This document shows positions 8,104 through 17,540 of a DNA stretch of 52,610 bases, piece by piece. The position numbers and the translations under genes are program-made. The notes under the pieces were generated by a model. The model did not search any database. It was not told the DNA's origin and was given only the letters and a program-made list of their open reading frames with translations. The number at the start of each line of letters is the position of its first letter. Position 1 is the stretch's first letter. This DNA comes from Gammaproteobacteria bacterium (GTDB lineage Bacteria; Pseudomonadota; Gammaproteobacteria; HK1), in NCBI GenBank assembly GCA_022824305.1, contig JAJEAD010000048.1, forward strand, positions 1 to 52,610, read 5' to 3'.

Positions 8104-9267
8104 ATGAAGATCAGGTCAGTCCGGGCGGCCGCGATTCGGGACTTCACTGCGTTCAAGAAGCCCGCCGCCGCTCCGGCGTGGATAGTCGGCAGCGACGGAG
8201 GAAACCCGCTCTCGCGATACCGGGAGTTCGTCGGGAAGGGGTCGCGTTACCCGGACCCGTGGCCCGACTGCGTGTGCATCGTCACGGGAGAGAATGGGAC
8301 CTTCGGAATGGGTATGACCGCGCACTCGGGTCCCGTGGCGCCGATCGTCAACGAGTGCTTCGGCCCCATGATCACGGGCGAGAGTGCGTTCGCCACCGAA
8401 CGCCTCTGGAACATGATGTCGCGGGTGGCCAGCGCCCGCTTCGGCCTCGGCGGAGTCGCCGCGTACGCGCTGAGCGCGGTCGATCTCGCGCTCTGGGACC
8501 TCAAGGGCAAGGTGCTCGGCCGGCCCGTCTACGAGCTGGTGGGAGGACCGGCCCACGACCAGATTCACTGCTATGCCACCGGATTCGACATCGACTGGTA
8601 CCTCGAGCTCGGCTTCGAGGCGATCAAGCTTCCCACCCCGCACGGAGCCGGCGAGAGCACCGCCGCGCTGGAGGCCAACGAGGCGGTGGTCGCCGGGGTG
8701 CGGGAGAAGGTCGGCCCCGCATTCGACTTGATGATGGACTTCTGGCCGGTAAGCGACCCCGCTTTCGCCATCGAGCTGGGACACCGGCTGCGCCCCTACG
8801 ACCTGCGCTGGCTGGAGGACTTCCTGTATCCCGACGACTTTCTCGCCTACCCCGAGGTGCGGCGCCGGCTGCCGGGGCAGACTCTGGCGGCCGGGGAGCG
8901 ATGGTACGGTGACCGGCCTTTCGCGCATGCCGCCGCCGAGCGCTGGGTGGACATCTTCCAGCCCGACGTGCTGTGGGTGGGCGGCGTGACCGCGAGCCTC
9001 AAGGTCGCCCACATCGCGGACGCGGCCGGGATCGAGATCGCGATGCACGCGGGCTGCAACGATCCCTACGGCCAGCACCTCTGCTACGCCCTGCCCGGGA
9101 ACCGCTGGGGCGAGTACTTCGTGGGAACCGCGCCGGGGGAGAGCCTGGCGGACGGCTATCGCAACGTGCCGGGCATGGCGCTCCCCGAGAGGGGCAAGCT
9201 GGTGCCGAGCGACGCCCCGGGGTTCGGCATCGAACTCACCCTCGGGATGATCGAGTCGGCCCTCTGA
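8104..9267 (+). CDS. Enolase-superfamily sugar-acid dehydratase, L-rhamnonate dehydratase-like
   Basis: This is a 387-residue cytoplasmic enzyme of the mandelate racemase/muconate lactonizing group. Magnesium ligands are visible as D212 (MMDFW), E238 (WLEDF) and E265 (AAGERWYG); the likely catalytic base is H315 (AMHAGCNDPYGQH). The N-terminus MKIRSVRAA, the segment AVDLALWDLKGK and the ending GMALPERG...SDAPGFGIEL match L-rhamnonate dehydratases closely. Such enzymes remove water from an acid sugar to give a 2-keto-3-deoxy acid. GAGGAAG precedes ATG 8104. It is divergent from the ABC operon. No aldolase or sugar transporter is adjacent, so the substrate remains open. Confidence 0.85.
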   Translation: MKIRSVRAAAIRDFTAFKKPAAAPAWIVGSDGGNPLSRYREFVGKGSRYPDPWPDCVCIVTGENGTFGMGMTAHSGPVAPIVNECFGPMITGESAFATERLWNMMSRVASARFGLGGVAAYALSAVDLALWDLKGKVLGRPVYELVGGPAHDQIHCYATGFDIDWYLELGFEAIKLPTPHGAGESTAALEANEAVVAGVREKVGPAFDLMMDFWPVSDPAFAIELGHRLRPYDLRWLEDFLYPDDFLAYPEVRRRLPGQTLAAGERWYGDRPFAHAAAERWVDIFQPDVLWVGGVTASLKVAHIADAAGIEIAMHAGCNDPYGQHLCYALPGNRWGEYFVGTAPGESLADGYRNVPGMALPERGKLVPSDAPGFGIELTLGMIESAL

Positions 9268-9276
9268 GCGCAAGAG

Positions 9277-9301
9277 CGGCAGGCCGGAACCCGGCCTGCC
9301 G
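9277..9301. terminator. Hairpin between convergent genes
   Basis: CGGCAGGCCGG pairs perfectly with CCGGCCTGCCG around a 3-nt AAC loop. It lies 10 bases after the enolase stop and 13 bases before the stop of the minus-strand solute-binding protein, so it can serve both. No T-run follows. Confidence 0.7.
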
Positions 9302-9313
9302 CGTACGGCCCGT

Positions 9314-10919
9314 TCAGGCCTTGAACCACCACTTGCGCACGATGCGGAACGTGTCCAGGTCGAAGGTGCCGGTGAGATCCGCGTAGGCGAGGTTGTCCTT
9401 CGCCGCAATCAGGTAGCTCGTGAACACGGGAATCACCGAGCCGCCCTCGTTGTAGAGGATCTCCTGCATCTCGTAGTACATCGCACGGCGCAGCTCGGTG
9501 TTCAACTCGCCGCGGGCGAGGAGCAGCAGCTTGTTGAAGCGTTCGTGCTGCATGAAGGACTCGTTCCACGAGGACTCGGCCGAGTAGGCGGTCTGGAACA
9601 TCCAGTCCTCGGTCGGGCGCCCTCCCCAGTAGCTCAGGCACCAGGGGGCCTTGAGCCAGGTGTCGGTCCAGTAGCCGTCCTCCGCGACCCGGTTGATGGT
9701 GACGTTGATGCCCCCGGGCCGGGCCGCCTCCTGCACGAGCTGGGCCGCGTCGACCGCGCCGACCCACGGGGAGTCGGAGGCGGAGAGCTCGATGTTGAGC
9801 TCCGAGAGTCCCGCCTGCTTGAGGTGGAAGCGGGCGCGGTCGGGATCGACCTCGCGCTGCGGGAGCTCCTTGTTGAAGTAGGCCTGTCCCTTTCCGATCG
9901 GATGGTCGTTGCCGAGATAGCCGTAGCCGCCGAGGATCTTCTTGAGGATCTCCTGCCTGGGCACGCCGTACTTCACCGCGAGACGGATGTCGTTGTTGGT
10001 GAAGGGATCGGTATCCATGCGCATGGGCATGGTGTAGTGCTGGTTGCCCGGGACCTCGGTCAGCACGATGCCCGGGATCTTGGCGAGCAGGTGCGCGGTC
10101 TTCGGGTCCGGCCGGTTGATGACATCCACCTCACCGCTGCGGATCGCGTTGGTGCGCGAGGCCTGGTCCTGGATGTTGAGGAGCTCGGCGCTGTCGAAGA
10201 AGCCTTCGTCGTCGCGATAGTGGTTCGGGTTTCGCTCCACTTCGGAGCGCACGCCGGGGTTGAAGCTCTTGAGCCGGTAGGGGCCGGTGCCGAGCCCCGG
10301 CTCGTTCCAGGTCTGCTCTTCGGTGCCGGCGGGAGCGATGATCAGGCCGTAGGCGGAGAGCTGAACGGGCAGGTCGGCGTTCGGCGTCTTGAGCGTGACG
10401 ACGAGGTAGTCGCCGTCCTTCTTGCGCTCCTCCATCGCCGCTGTCGCCGTGGGTATTGAGGTCGTTGTCCTCGTAGGCGTAGCTCGCGAGCACATCGTCC
10501 ACGGTCAACGTCTTGCCGTTGTGGAACTCCACGTCCTTGCGGATCTTGAAGCGCCAGGTCTTGGCGTCGTCGGATTCCCAGCTCTCGGCAAGACCGGGGA
10601 TCGGCCTGCTGTTGTGGTCCAGGTAGGTCAGCGTGTCGTACACCGAGATGACGGTGGTGGTGAACTGATTGGTGCCGATCGCCCGCCGGGGATCGAGGCT
10701 GTCGGTGTTCGAGCCGCCCTCGGAGCCGACCCGAAGGTGGCCCCCGCGCCGGGGCGCCGCCTCGGCCGATCGTGTCCACAGCGCGGACGCGGTGCCCGCC
10801 GCGACGCCGAGCGCGGCCGCGTACTGCATGAAGTCGCGGCGGGATACGCGTCTGCCTTCCGCCAGGCCAAGGAGCGCTGACTGATTGTCGGGGGTGGTGT
10901 GGTCTGGTTTCTCGTTCAT
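9314..10919 (-). pseudogene. Family 5 (oligopeptide-type) ABC solute-binding protein, frameshifted, Tat signal
   Basis: The coding sequence runs in two frames. The N-terminal part (10919 down to about 10440) starts at ATG 10919 after GGAGGAA, has a twin-arginine signal SRRDFMQYAAALGVAAG and continues through FHNGKTLTVDDVLASYAYEDN. The C-terminal part resumes in another frame at AMEERKKDGDYLVVTLKT and runs to the stop at 9314 (ends RKWWFKA). Removing one base near 10436-10446 restores one chain of about 535 residues, the normal family length. No other decay is seen, so this may be a recent mutation, programmed slippage or a sequencing error. No permease or ATPase genes accompany it. Confidence 0.8.
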
Positions 10920-11256
10920 GTTTCCTCCAGAAGTTTCTCCGAGATCGGTCGCTTCCGGCCCGTCGCTTCCCCACCGGCATCGATGCCGGAAGCCGGGTCC
11001 GACCTTATTCTTCGAGCGCGGCGGACAGCTCCGCCGCGGAAGCAACGATGCGGGGGCGCGAAGTGTAGCGCATGCGTCGTTTTCATCGGAGCGGGGCGCG
11101 GCGGGGCGTATGCGGGCCAGGGGCGGCGGAGAGCATTCGGGCCATCCCGCTCTGGGCCACCGCCGTTCGGCGGGGGTATAGTGCCCGGCATCGACAACGG
11201 GTCCGGCGCGGGCGGGCGAGCGCCCGTCCGGCAGACTTCAGACCGAGGAGAAAAGC
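10920..11256. promoter_or_regulatory. Divergent intergenic region
   Basis: This 337-base gap separates the minus-strand solute-binding gene from the plus-strand FAD oxidoreductase. GGAGGAA (minus) and GAGGAGAAAAGC (plus) are strong ribosome sites at its two ends. TATAGT at 11177-11182 is a possible -10 element for the oxidoreductase, without a clear -35. Nothing else was recognised. Confidence 0.4.
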
Positions 11257-12564
11257 ATGGCGGAGCAGGCTGACGCCCTCATCATCGGGGCCGGCATCAT
11301 CGGGGCGGCCACCGCATTCGAGCTCTGCAAGAAGGGCTACCACACCCTCTCCGTGGACATGAACCCGGCGGCGGGCTACGGGCCGACGAGCGCGTCGTGC
11401 GCGATCATCCGGGTGCACTACTCCACGCTGGAAGGAACCGCATTCGCATACGAGGGGTACTTCTACTGGAAGGACTGGGCGAGCTACCTCGGCGTCGAGG
11501 ACGAACGCGGACTCGCCGAGTTTCGGGAGGCGGGGTGCATCGTGATGCGCACCGAGGCGAACGGCTACCTGGAGAAGCACACTTCCATCTGCGAGGCGCT
11601 CGGCATCCCCTTCGAGATCTGGGACGCGAACCGGATCCGCAAGGCGCTTCCGGTCTACGATCTCAAGAGCTACTGGCCGCCGAAGCGCATGGAGGACGAC
11701 CGCTTCGGGGAGGCGGGAGACGGCCGCGTGGATTCCGCGGTGTACTTTCCCACCGCGGGCTACATCACCGACCCGCAGCTCGCCACCCACAACCTCCAGC
11801 GCGCGGCGGAGGCGCAGGGAGCGCGCTTCGTCTTCGGACGGCGCGTCGTCTCCATCGACAAGACGGGTGAAGGCCGAATCCGGGGGGTGAGCCTCGACGA
11901 CGGAACGAGCATCGAGGCTCCGGTCGTCATCAACGTGGCCGGGCCGCACTCCGCGAAGGTGAACGAGATGGCGGGAGCGCTCGGCGACATGACGATCTCC
12001 ACGCGCGCGCTGAAGCAGGAGGTGGTGCACCTCGACGCCCCCGACGGCTTCGACATGGAAGCGGCCGGGCTGGTGATCTCCGACAACGACATCGGCTGCT
12101 ACTGCCGTCCCGAGCAGGGCAACCACATCCTGGTCGGCAGCGAGGATCCGGAGTGCGACCCGCGGGAGTGGGTGGACCCGGACGCCTGGGACGAGAACTT
12201 CAGCGACCAGTGGACGCTGCAGGCCTACCGCTATGCCCAGCGGATGCCGGACGTGAAGATTGGCCGGCAGATGAAAGGGGTGGTCAGCCTGTACGACGTC
12301 TCCGACGACTGGATCCCCATCTACGATCATTCCTGCGTGCCCGGCTACTACATGGCCATCGGATCCTCGGGCAACCAGTTCAAGAACGCCCCCATCGCCG
12401 GTGCGATGATGGCGGCGCTGGTGGACTACTGCGAGGGGGGCAACGACCACGATGCGTCTCCCCTGCACTTCCTGCTCCCGCGCACCGGGCGCAGCATCGA
12501 CGTCGGGTTCTACTCGCGGCGCCGGGAGGTGAACGAGGAGAGCAGCTTCTCGGTGCTCGGGTGA
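11257..12564 (+). CDS. FAD-dependent amine oxidoreductase, sarcosine oxidase beta-like
   Basis: This 435-residue DAO-family protein has the N-terminal dinucleotide motif ALIIGAGIIGAATAFEL at about residues 7-23 and the acidic residue at the end of the second strand (SVDMNP). A C-terminal YYMAIGSSGNQFKNAPIAG is the flavin-contacting segment. Relatives oxidise sarcosine, dimethylglycine, glycine or similar secondary amines. GAGGAGAAAAGC precedes ATG 11257. It is divergent from the frameshifted solute-binding protein. The substrate is not determined; a link to N-methyl amino acid catabolism is only suggested by the hydantoinase and creatinase-like genes nearby. Confidence 0.85.
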   Translation: MAEQADALIIGAGIIGAATAFELCKKGYHTLSVDMNPAAGYGPTSASCAIIRVHYSTLEGTAFAYEGYFYWKDWASYLGVEDERGLAEFREAGCIVMRTEANGYLEKHTSICEALGIPFEIWDANRIRKALPVYDLKSYWPPKRMEDDRFGEAGDGRVDSAVYFPTAGYITDPQLATHNLQRAAEAQGARFVFGRRVVSIDKTGEGRIRGVSLDDGTSIEAPVVINVAGPHSAKVNEMAGALGDMTISTRALKQEVVHLDAPDGFDMEAAGLVISDNDIGCYCRPEQGNHILVGSEDPECDPREWVDPDAWDENFSDQWTLQAYRYAQRMPDVKIGRQMKGVVSLYDVSDDWIPIYDHSCVPGYYMAIGSSGNQFKNAPIAGAMMAALVDYCEGGNDHDASPLHFLLPRTGRSIDVGFYSRRREVNEESSFSVLG

Positions 12565-12604
12565 CGGGAATGGAGGGGAGCCGCCCGGCGGGGGCCGCGG
12601 CGCG

Positions 12605-13372
12605 TCACTCCACCGAGCAGCGTCCGCCGTCCACCACGAAGGTCTGGCCGCTCGTCCACGCCCCGGCGCGACTGGCGAGGTAGACCGCGATGCCCGCAAG
12701 GTCGCGCGGCTCGCCGATGCGGCCGAGCGGAGTGCGCTGCACGGTTTCGGCGAGCAGCTCCTCGTTCTCCCACAGGGCGCGGGCGAAGTCCGTCCTGACG
12801 AGGCCGGGAAGGACTGCGTTGGCGCGGATGTTGTCCTTGCCGTACGCGACGCAGAGGTTCTTGACCAGCATCAGGCCGCCGATCTTGCTCAGGTTGTAGG
12901 TCCCGAGATAGTCGGATCCCTTGAGGGCCCCGATGCTCGAGACCACGATGATGGACCCGTCCCGGCGACTCTGCATGTCCGGAACGACCATGCGGGCGAG
13001 CTTCATGACGCCGCGCAGGTTCACGTGCATGGTCTTGTCGTACGCATCGTCGGGGATGTCGAGGAAGGGTCCGTAGTAGGGATTGGCGGCGGCGTTCGCG
13101 ACCAGCACGTCGATCCGGCCCCAGGTCGCGAGCGTGCGCTCGACCAGGCTCCGCATCTGGTCTTCGTGGCTCACGTTGCAGGGCAGGTCCACCGCTTCGC
13201 CGCCGGCGTCGCGGATTCCGGCCGCCACCTCCGCGCAGGCGTCCGCCTTGCGGCTCGACACCACTACCCTCGCCCCGTGCTCCGCGAGCGCCTCCGCGAT
13301 CGCGCGTCCGATTCCCCGCGACGACCCCGTGACGATGGCGACCTTGCCGCCCAGGTCGAAGAGCTTGTCCAT
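12605..13372 (-). CDS. Short-chain dehydrogenase/reductase
   Basis: This is a 255-residue classical SDR. The NAD(P)-binding motif is TGSSRGIG (residues 15-22), NAAANP follows the fourth strand, and the catalytic set is SSIGALKG...YNLSK. The ending WTSGQTFVVDGG is typical. ATG 13372 has AGGAG upstream; the frame is open ten codons further. It converges with the FAD oxidoreductase, with GTGACG at 12561-12566 complementary to CGTCAC at 12603-12608 across the stops. The substrate is unknown. Confidence 0.88.
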   Translation of the reverse strand: MDKLFDLGGKVAIVTGSSRGIGRAIAEALAEHGARVVVSSRKADACAEVAAGIRDAGGEAVDLPCNVSHEDQMRSLVERTLATWGRIDVLVANAAANPYYGPFLDIPDDAYDKTMHVNLRGVMKLARMVVPDMQSRRDGSIIVVSSIGALKGSDYLGTYNLSKIGGLMLVKNLCVAYGKDNIRANAVLPGLVRTDFARALWENEELLAETVQRTPLGRIGEPRDLAGIAVYLASRAGAWTSGQTFVVDGGRCSVE

Positions 13373-13398
13373 GAGTACTCTCCTGTTCGCCCGTCCCT

Positions 13399-14175
13399 TC
13401 AATCGGAATCCAGGTCAACCCCGACCGGGCAATGGTCCGAGCCCGCCACCGCCGGCCAGATGAAGGCCCGCTTCACCCGCTTCATGGCGGCGGGCGAGGC
13501 AAGGACGTAGTCGATGCGCCACCCGACGTTGCGGGCCCGGGCCCCGCCGCGCTGGCTCCACCAGGAATAGTGGCCCGGCTCGTCCGGGTGCAGGCGACGG
13601 AAGGTGTCCACCCACCCGGCGTCGAAGAGCCGGTCCAGCTCGGCCCGCTCCTCGGGGAGAAAACCGCTGTTCCTGACGTTGTCCCGGGGGCGGGCAAGGT
13701 CGATTTCCCGGTGCGCGGTGTTGTAGTCGCCGATCACCAGCACGGGCTGTCGCCGCCGGAGCTTCTCCGCCCGATCGAACACGCGGCGGTAGAAGTCGAG
13801 CTTGTAGGGGACGCGGCTGTTGTCGCGGTCCTTGCCGCTGCCCTTCGGAAAGTAGGCGTTGATCACGGCGATCCGGCCGACCTTCGCGATCTGCAGGCGG
13901 CCTTCGACGTCGAAGCGCTCTTCTCCGAGCGCGGTCTCGACGCGGGGAAGGGGCCCCCGCGCGAACAGGGCCACGCCGCTGTAGCCGGGGCGCGCGGCGG
14001 GGCTGAAGTGCGCATGCCAGCCGCGTGGCGCCCGGACCTCGTCCGGGAGCTGGTCGGCGAAGGCCCGCACCTCCTGCAGGCCGACGACGTCCGCCTCGGC
14101 CCCGCGCAGGAAGTCCAGGAATCCCTTGCGCGCGCAGGCGCGCAGGCCGTTGACGTTCCAGCTCACGACTCTCAT
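13399..14175 (-). CDS. xthA: Exodeoxyribonuclease III
   Basis: This 258-residue AP endonuclease/3'-5' exonuclease is of normal family length. Key residues are visible: Asn in SWNVNGLR, the metal-binding Glu in GLQEVR, the Asp-Asn pair in VIGDYNTAHREIDL and the catalytic Asp-His in GSDHCPVGVDL at the C-terminus. It cleaves abasic sites in base excision repair. It is followed on the same strand, after 26 bases, by the SDR gene. ATG 14175 begins MRVVSWNVNG, the standard start. Confidence 0.95.
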   Translation of the reverse strand: MRVVSWNVNGLRACARKGFLDFLRGAEADVVGLQEVRAFADQLPDEVRAPRGWHAHFSPAARPGYSGVALFARGPLPRVETALGEERFDVEGRLQIAKVGRIAVINAYFPKGSGKDRDNSRVPYKLDFYRRVFDRAEKLRRRQPVLVIGDYNTAHREIDLARPRDNVRNSGFLPEERAELDRLFDAGWVDTFRRLHPDEPGHYSWWSQRGGARARNVGWRIDYVLASPAAMKRVKRAFIWPAVAGSDHCPVGVDLDSD

Positions 14176-14275
14176 GGGGACGCTACCGCTCCGATTCCCG
14201 CGTGCGGGTTGGAGCGCACGCCCGCACCGGAGCCGGACCTCCCTCGCGCGTAGGCCGCGAAATGGACGCTGCGCT

Positions 14276-15091
14276 TCATTCGGCGAACTGGGCGTTGCGC
14301 CACGCCAGCGCGGCGCGCAGGCCCTCGCGCTTCGTGATCTTCTTGAACTCCACGCCGCTCTCGGTCCGGGCTGCGTAGACCGGGGCGAGCACGTTGACGG
14401 CGGTGTCCATGGCGTTGCGGACTCCGGCCGCTTCCATGCCCCGGCGCAGCGCGAGCTTGGTGCCGTAGAGCGCTTGCGCGTCCACGGCGGCGAGGCGGCG
14501 CGCGTAGCGTTCGGTCTGATCGTCGAGGGCGTCGTCGGGGACCACCCGATTCACCATGCCCCATTCGTGCGCCGTCTTCGCGTCGATGAGGTCGCCCATG
14601 TAGAGGAGCTCCCGGGCGCGCTTGTGGCCGACGATGAAGGGCATGATCAGGCCGGGCCCGGGGTTGGAGAATCGTATCTCCGGCTCGCCGAACTTCGCGC
14701 TCTCCGAACAGATGGTGAGGTCGCAGAACATGGCGAGCTCGCAGCCCCCGCCCACCGCGTAGCCTCGCACCGAGGCGATGACCGGTTTCCTCATTTCGAA
14801 GGGCTTCATCTCGAAGTCCGCGCAGGCCTGCAGCAGGCGATCCCACCACAGGGCATCCTGACGCTCGGGCGCATCCGGGTCCGCGCCGGACAGATCGTAT
14901 CCGGCGCTGAAGGCGCGCCCCGCTCCGCGCAGCACCACCACCCGGGTACCGGTGTCCGCATCCGCCTCTTCGAAGACCTCCACCGCCCGAATGCGCATCT
15001 CTTCGCTGATCGCGTTCAGCTTGTCGGGGCGGTTCAGGGTGACGTAAGCGACATCGCCGTCGGTCTCGTAGAGGACAGAATCGTCGGGCAT
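14276..15091 (-). CDS. Enoyl-CoA hydratase/isomerase family protein
   Basis: This is a 271-residue crotonase-fold enzyme. The oxyanion-hole segments are RAFSAGYDL and VRGYAVGGGCELAMFCDL. Both hydratase glutamates appear to be kept, in FGEPEI and in RARELLYMGD, but the usual GAGGTQRL between them is replaced by NPGPGLIMPF, so the pocket differs. ATG 15091 was chosen over upstream in-frame codons because homology starts there. It probably acts in acyl-CoA or aromatic acid degradation; no partner gene is adjacent. Confidence 0.85.
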   Translation of the reverse strand: MPDDSVLYETDGDVAYVTLNRPDKLNAISEEMRIRAVEVFEEADADTGTRVVVLRGAGRAFSAGYDLSGADPDAPERQDALWWDRLLQACADFEMKPFEMRKPVIASVRGYAVGGGCELAMFCDLTICSESAKFGEPEIRFSNPGPGLIMPFIVGHKRARELLYMGDLIDAKTAHEWGMVNRVVPDDALDDQTERYARRLAAVDAQALYGTKLALRRGMEAAGVRNAMDTAVNVLAPVYAARTESGVEFKKITKREGLRAALAWRNAQFAE

Positions 15092-15265
15092 GGTTCTCGA
15101 CTCGGCCGCGGGGGAGTGGGGCGGCATGAGACCATGCGGCGAGGGACGCGGCAAGACGGGGCGCGCCGGCCGGCTGCCTCCCGATCCCGGCGGTGACGTA
15201 CTTGAAGTTGGCGTCTGCAATCCCTATCTTCGCTCGGTTCCGGTTTCGAGAGTCGCGGCTCGGCA

Positions 15266-15622
15266 ATGCCCATATACGCCTACGAATGCGGCGCCTGCGG
15301 CGCAACGCACGATTTTCTCCAGAAGATGGGCGAGGGGCGCAAGCGCAAGTGCCCGAGCTGCGGAGAGCTGCGCCTGCGAAAGCTGGTGACGGCGGCGGCC
15401 TTCCATCTCAAGGGGACCGGCTGGTACGTCACCGACTTTCGGGACAAGGACAAGAAGAAGGACTCGGACGGGGAATCGGAGAAGTCGAAACCCAAGGAAG
15501 AGAGCAAGAAGGAGACCTCGGGCAAGAGCGACTCCCCCTCGCCCGGCGATTCGAAGAGCTCGAGCGGGGGCAAGGCTCCGGCCTCCCCGGCCGGCGGCGG
15601 CGCGAGCGCCTCGGCCGACTGA
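15266..15622 (+). CDS. FmdB-type zinc-ribbon protein
   Basis: This is a 118-residue protein whose first 35 residues form a zinc ribbon with cysteine pairs C8/C11 and C29/C32 (YECGACG and KCPSCGE). It is followed by a short conserved strand region and a long Lys/Ser/Glu-rich disordered tail. Genes of this type precede aspS in many gammaproteobacteria, as here, with a 51-base gap. The molecular role is not established. Confidence 0.9.
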   Translation: MPIYAYECGACGATHDFLQKMGEGRKRKCPSCGELRLRKLVTAAAFHLKGTGWYVTDFRDKDKKKDSDGESEKSKPKEESKKETSGKSDSPSPGDSKSSSGGKAPASPAGGGASASAD

Positions 15623-15673
15623 CGAAGCGCCCTCCTGCCCCCTGACGGGCAGCGCCTGATCATTTCGAGTCCC

Positions 15674-17437
15674 ATGCGCAGCCACTACTGCGGCGAAGTC
15701 ACCGAAGACCTGCTCGGCGAAGAGGTGACGGTCTGCGGATGGGTGCACCGTCGGCGCGACCACGGCGGCGTGATCTTCATCGACCTGCGCGACCGGGAGG
15801 GCCTGCTGCAGGTCGTCTTCGACCCCGACACGCCCGCGGCCTTCGAGACGGCGGAGCGGGTCCGCGGCGAGTACGTGCTGCGGGTGTGGGGGCGGGTGCG
15901 CGAGCGTCCGGAGGGCACCGTCAATCCGGAGCTCTCGACGGGAAGGGTCGAGGTGCTCGGGCTGCGCCTCGAAGTGCTCAACCGGTCCGAGCCCCCGCCC
16001 TTCCAGTTGGACGACGAGACGACGGGCGAGGAGACGCGGCTGCGCTACCGCTACGTGGACCTGCGCCGTCCCGCCATGTACGAGCGCCTGCGGATGCGCA
16101 GTCTCATCACGCGCGCCATGCGCGAGTTCCTCGACGGCAACGGCTTCCTCGACGTCGAGACTCCGATGCTCACCAAGGCGACCCCCGAGGGCGCGCGCGA
16201 CTACCTGGTGCCGAGCCGCACCCAGCCCGGCTCCTTCTTCGCGCTGCCGCAATCGCCCCAGATCTTCAAGCAGCTCCTGATGATGTCGGGCATGGAGCGC
16301 TACTACCAGATCGTGCGCTGTTTCCGGGACGAGGACCTGCGGGCGGACCGCCAGCCCGAGTTCACCCAACTCGACGTGGAGGTGTCCTTCCTCGAGCCCG
16401 ACGCCTTCATGGGGTTGATGGAATCGCTGGTGCGCCACGTGTTCGCGAAGGTGCTCGGCGTGGATCTTCCCGCTCCTTTCCCCCGCATGTGCTACGCGGA
16501 AGCGATGGGGCGCTTCGGCACCGATCGACCGGACCTGCGCAATCCCCTGGAGCTGGTGGAAGTGGCGGACCTCGTCCGGGACTGCGACTTCAAGGTGTTC
16601 TCGTATCCCGCGCAGGATCCCGGCGGCCGCGTGGCGGCCCTCCGCGCGCCGGGCGGCGGCGCCCTGCCGCGCTCCGTCATCGACGACTACACCCGCTGGG
16701 TGGGCGCCTACGGCGCCCGGGGCCTCGCCTACATCAAGGTCAACGAGCGGGAACGGGGCCGGGAGGGACTGCAGTCGCCCATCGTCAAGTTCCTCTCCGA
16801 CGAGGCGCTTTCGGGCATCGTGGAACGCAGCGGCGCGGAAAATGGGGATCTCGTGTTCTTCGGCGCTGACCGCTCGTCGGTCGTCAACGCATCGCTCGGC
16901 GCCCTGCGCGACAAGCTGGCGCGGGACCTCGGCCTCGGCGAGGAGGGCTGGCGCGTGCTGTGGGTGGTCGACTTTCCGATGTTCGAGTGGAACGAGGGGG
17001 AGCGACGCTGGGACGCGCTTCATCACCCCTTCACCTCTCCGAACCCGGACGATCCCGAGCAGGTGGAATCGGACCCGGGCGCGCTGGGCTCGAAGGCCTA
17101 CGACCTGGTGATCAACGGTTCCGAGGCCGCCGGGGGCTCCATGCGCATCCACCGCCGCGAGCTTCAGGAAGCGGTGCTGCGCACTCTGGGCATCCCCGAC
17201 GAGGAAGCCCGGCAGCGCTTCGGGCACCTGCTCGATGCGCTGCGCTACGGCTGCCCTCCCCATGGCGGCATCGCCTTCGGGCTGGACCGGCTCGCCATGC
17301 AGATGAGCGGGTCCGCTTCGATACGCGACGTGATCGCCTTTCCCAAGACCCAGACCGCGAGCTGCCCGCTGACCGGAGCGCCGGCGCCGGCCTCGGCGGA
17401 GCAGTTGCGGGAGCTCGGGATCCGATTGAAGTCCTGA
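15674..17437 (+). CDS. aspS: Aspartyl-tRNA synthetase
   Basis: This is a 587-residue class II synthetase of the bacterial type. It has an N-terminal OB-fold anticodon-binding domain ([20 protein letters not shown]), motif 2 in [20 protein letters not shown], the bacterial GAD insertion in the middle and motif 3 in [15 protein letters not shown]. It charges tRNA-Asp in the cytoplasm. ATG 15674 begins MRSHYCGEV, as in homologues. A hairpin follows the stop. Confidence 0.97.
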   Translation: MRSHYCGEVTEDLLGEEVTVCGWVHRRRDHGGVIFIDLRDREGLLQVVFDPDTPAAFETAERVRGEYVLRVWGRVRERPEGTVNPELSTGRVEVLGLRLEVLNRSEPPPFQLDDETTGEETRLRYRYVDLRRPAMYERLRMRSLITRAMREFLDGNGFLDVETPMLTKATPEGARDYLVPSRTQPGSFFALPQSPQIFKQLLMMSGMERYYQIVRCFRDEDLRADRQPEFTQLDVEVSFLEPDAFMGLMESLVRHVFAKVLGVDLPAPFPRMCYAEAMGRFGTDRPDLRNPLELVEVADLVRDCDFKVFSYPAQDPGGRVAALRAPGGGALPRSVIDDYTRWVGAYGARGLAYIKVNERERGREGLQSPIVKFLSDEALSGIVERSGAENGDLVFFGADRSSVVNASLGALRDKLARDLGLGEEGWRVLWVVDFPMFEWNEGERRWDALHHPFTSPNPDDPEQVESDPGALGSKAYDLVINGSEAAGGSMRIHRRELQEAVLRTLGIPDEEARQRFGHLLDALRYGCPPHGGIAFGLDRLAMQMSGSASIRDVIAFPKTQTASCPLTGAPAPASAEQLRELGIRLKS

Positions 17438-17445
17438 GGAATCCG

Positions 17446-17462
17446 GCGCCGCAACGCGGCGC
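17446..17462 (+). terminator. Hairpin after aspS
   Basis: GCGCCGC pairs with GCGGCGC around an AAC loop, beginning nine bases after the aspS stop. It is followed by GC-rich sequence rather than a T-run, so it is at best a weak intrinsic terminator. Confidence 0.4.
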
Positions 17463-17540
17463 GAAGCCCCCGGCCCTCTCCGGGCGGCGGCCGGACGTGG
17501 CGCAGCGCGGAGCGGGTTTCGTCGGCGTGGGGAAGCGGGA

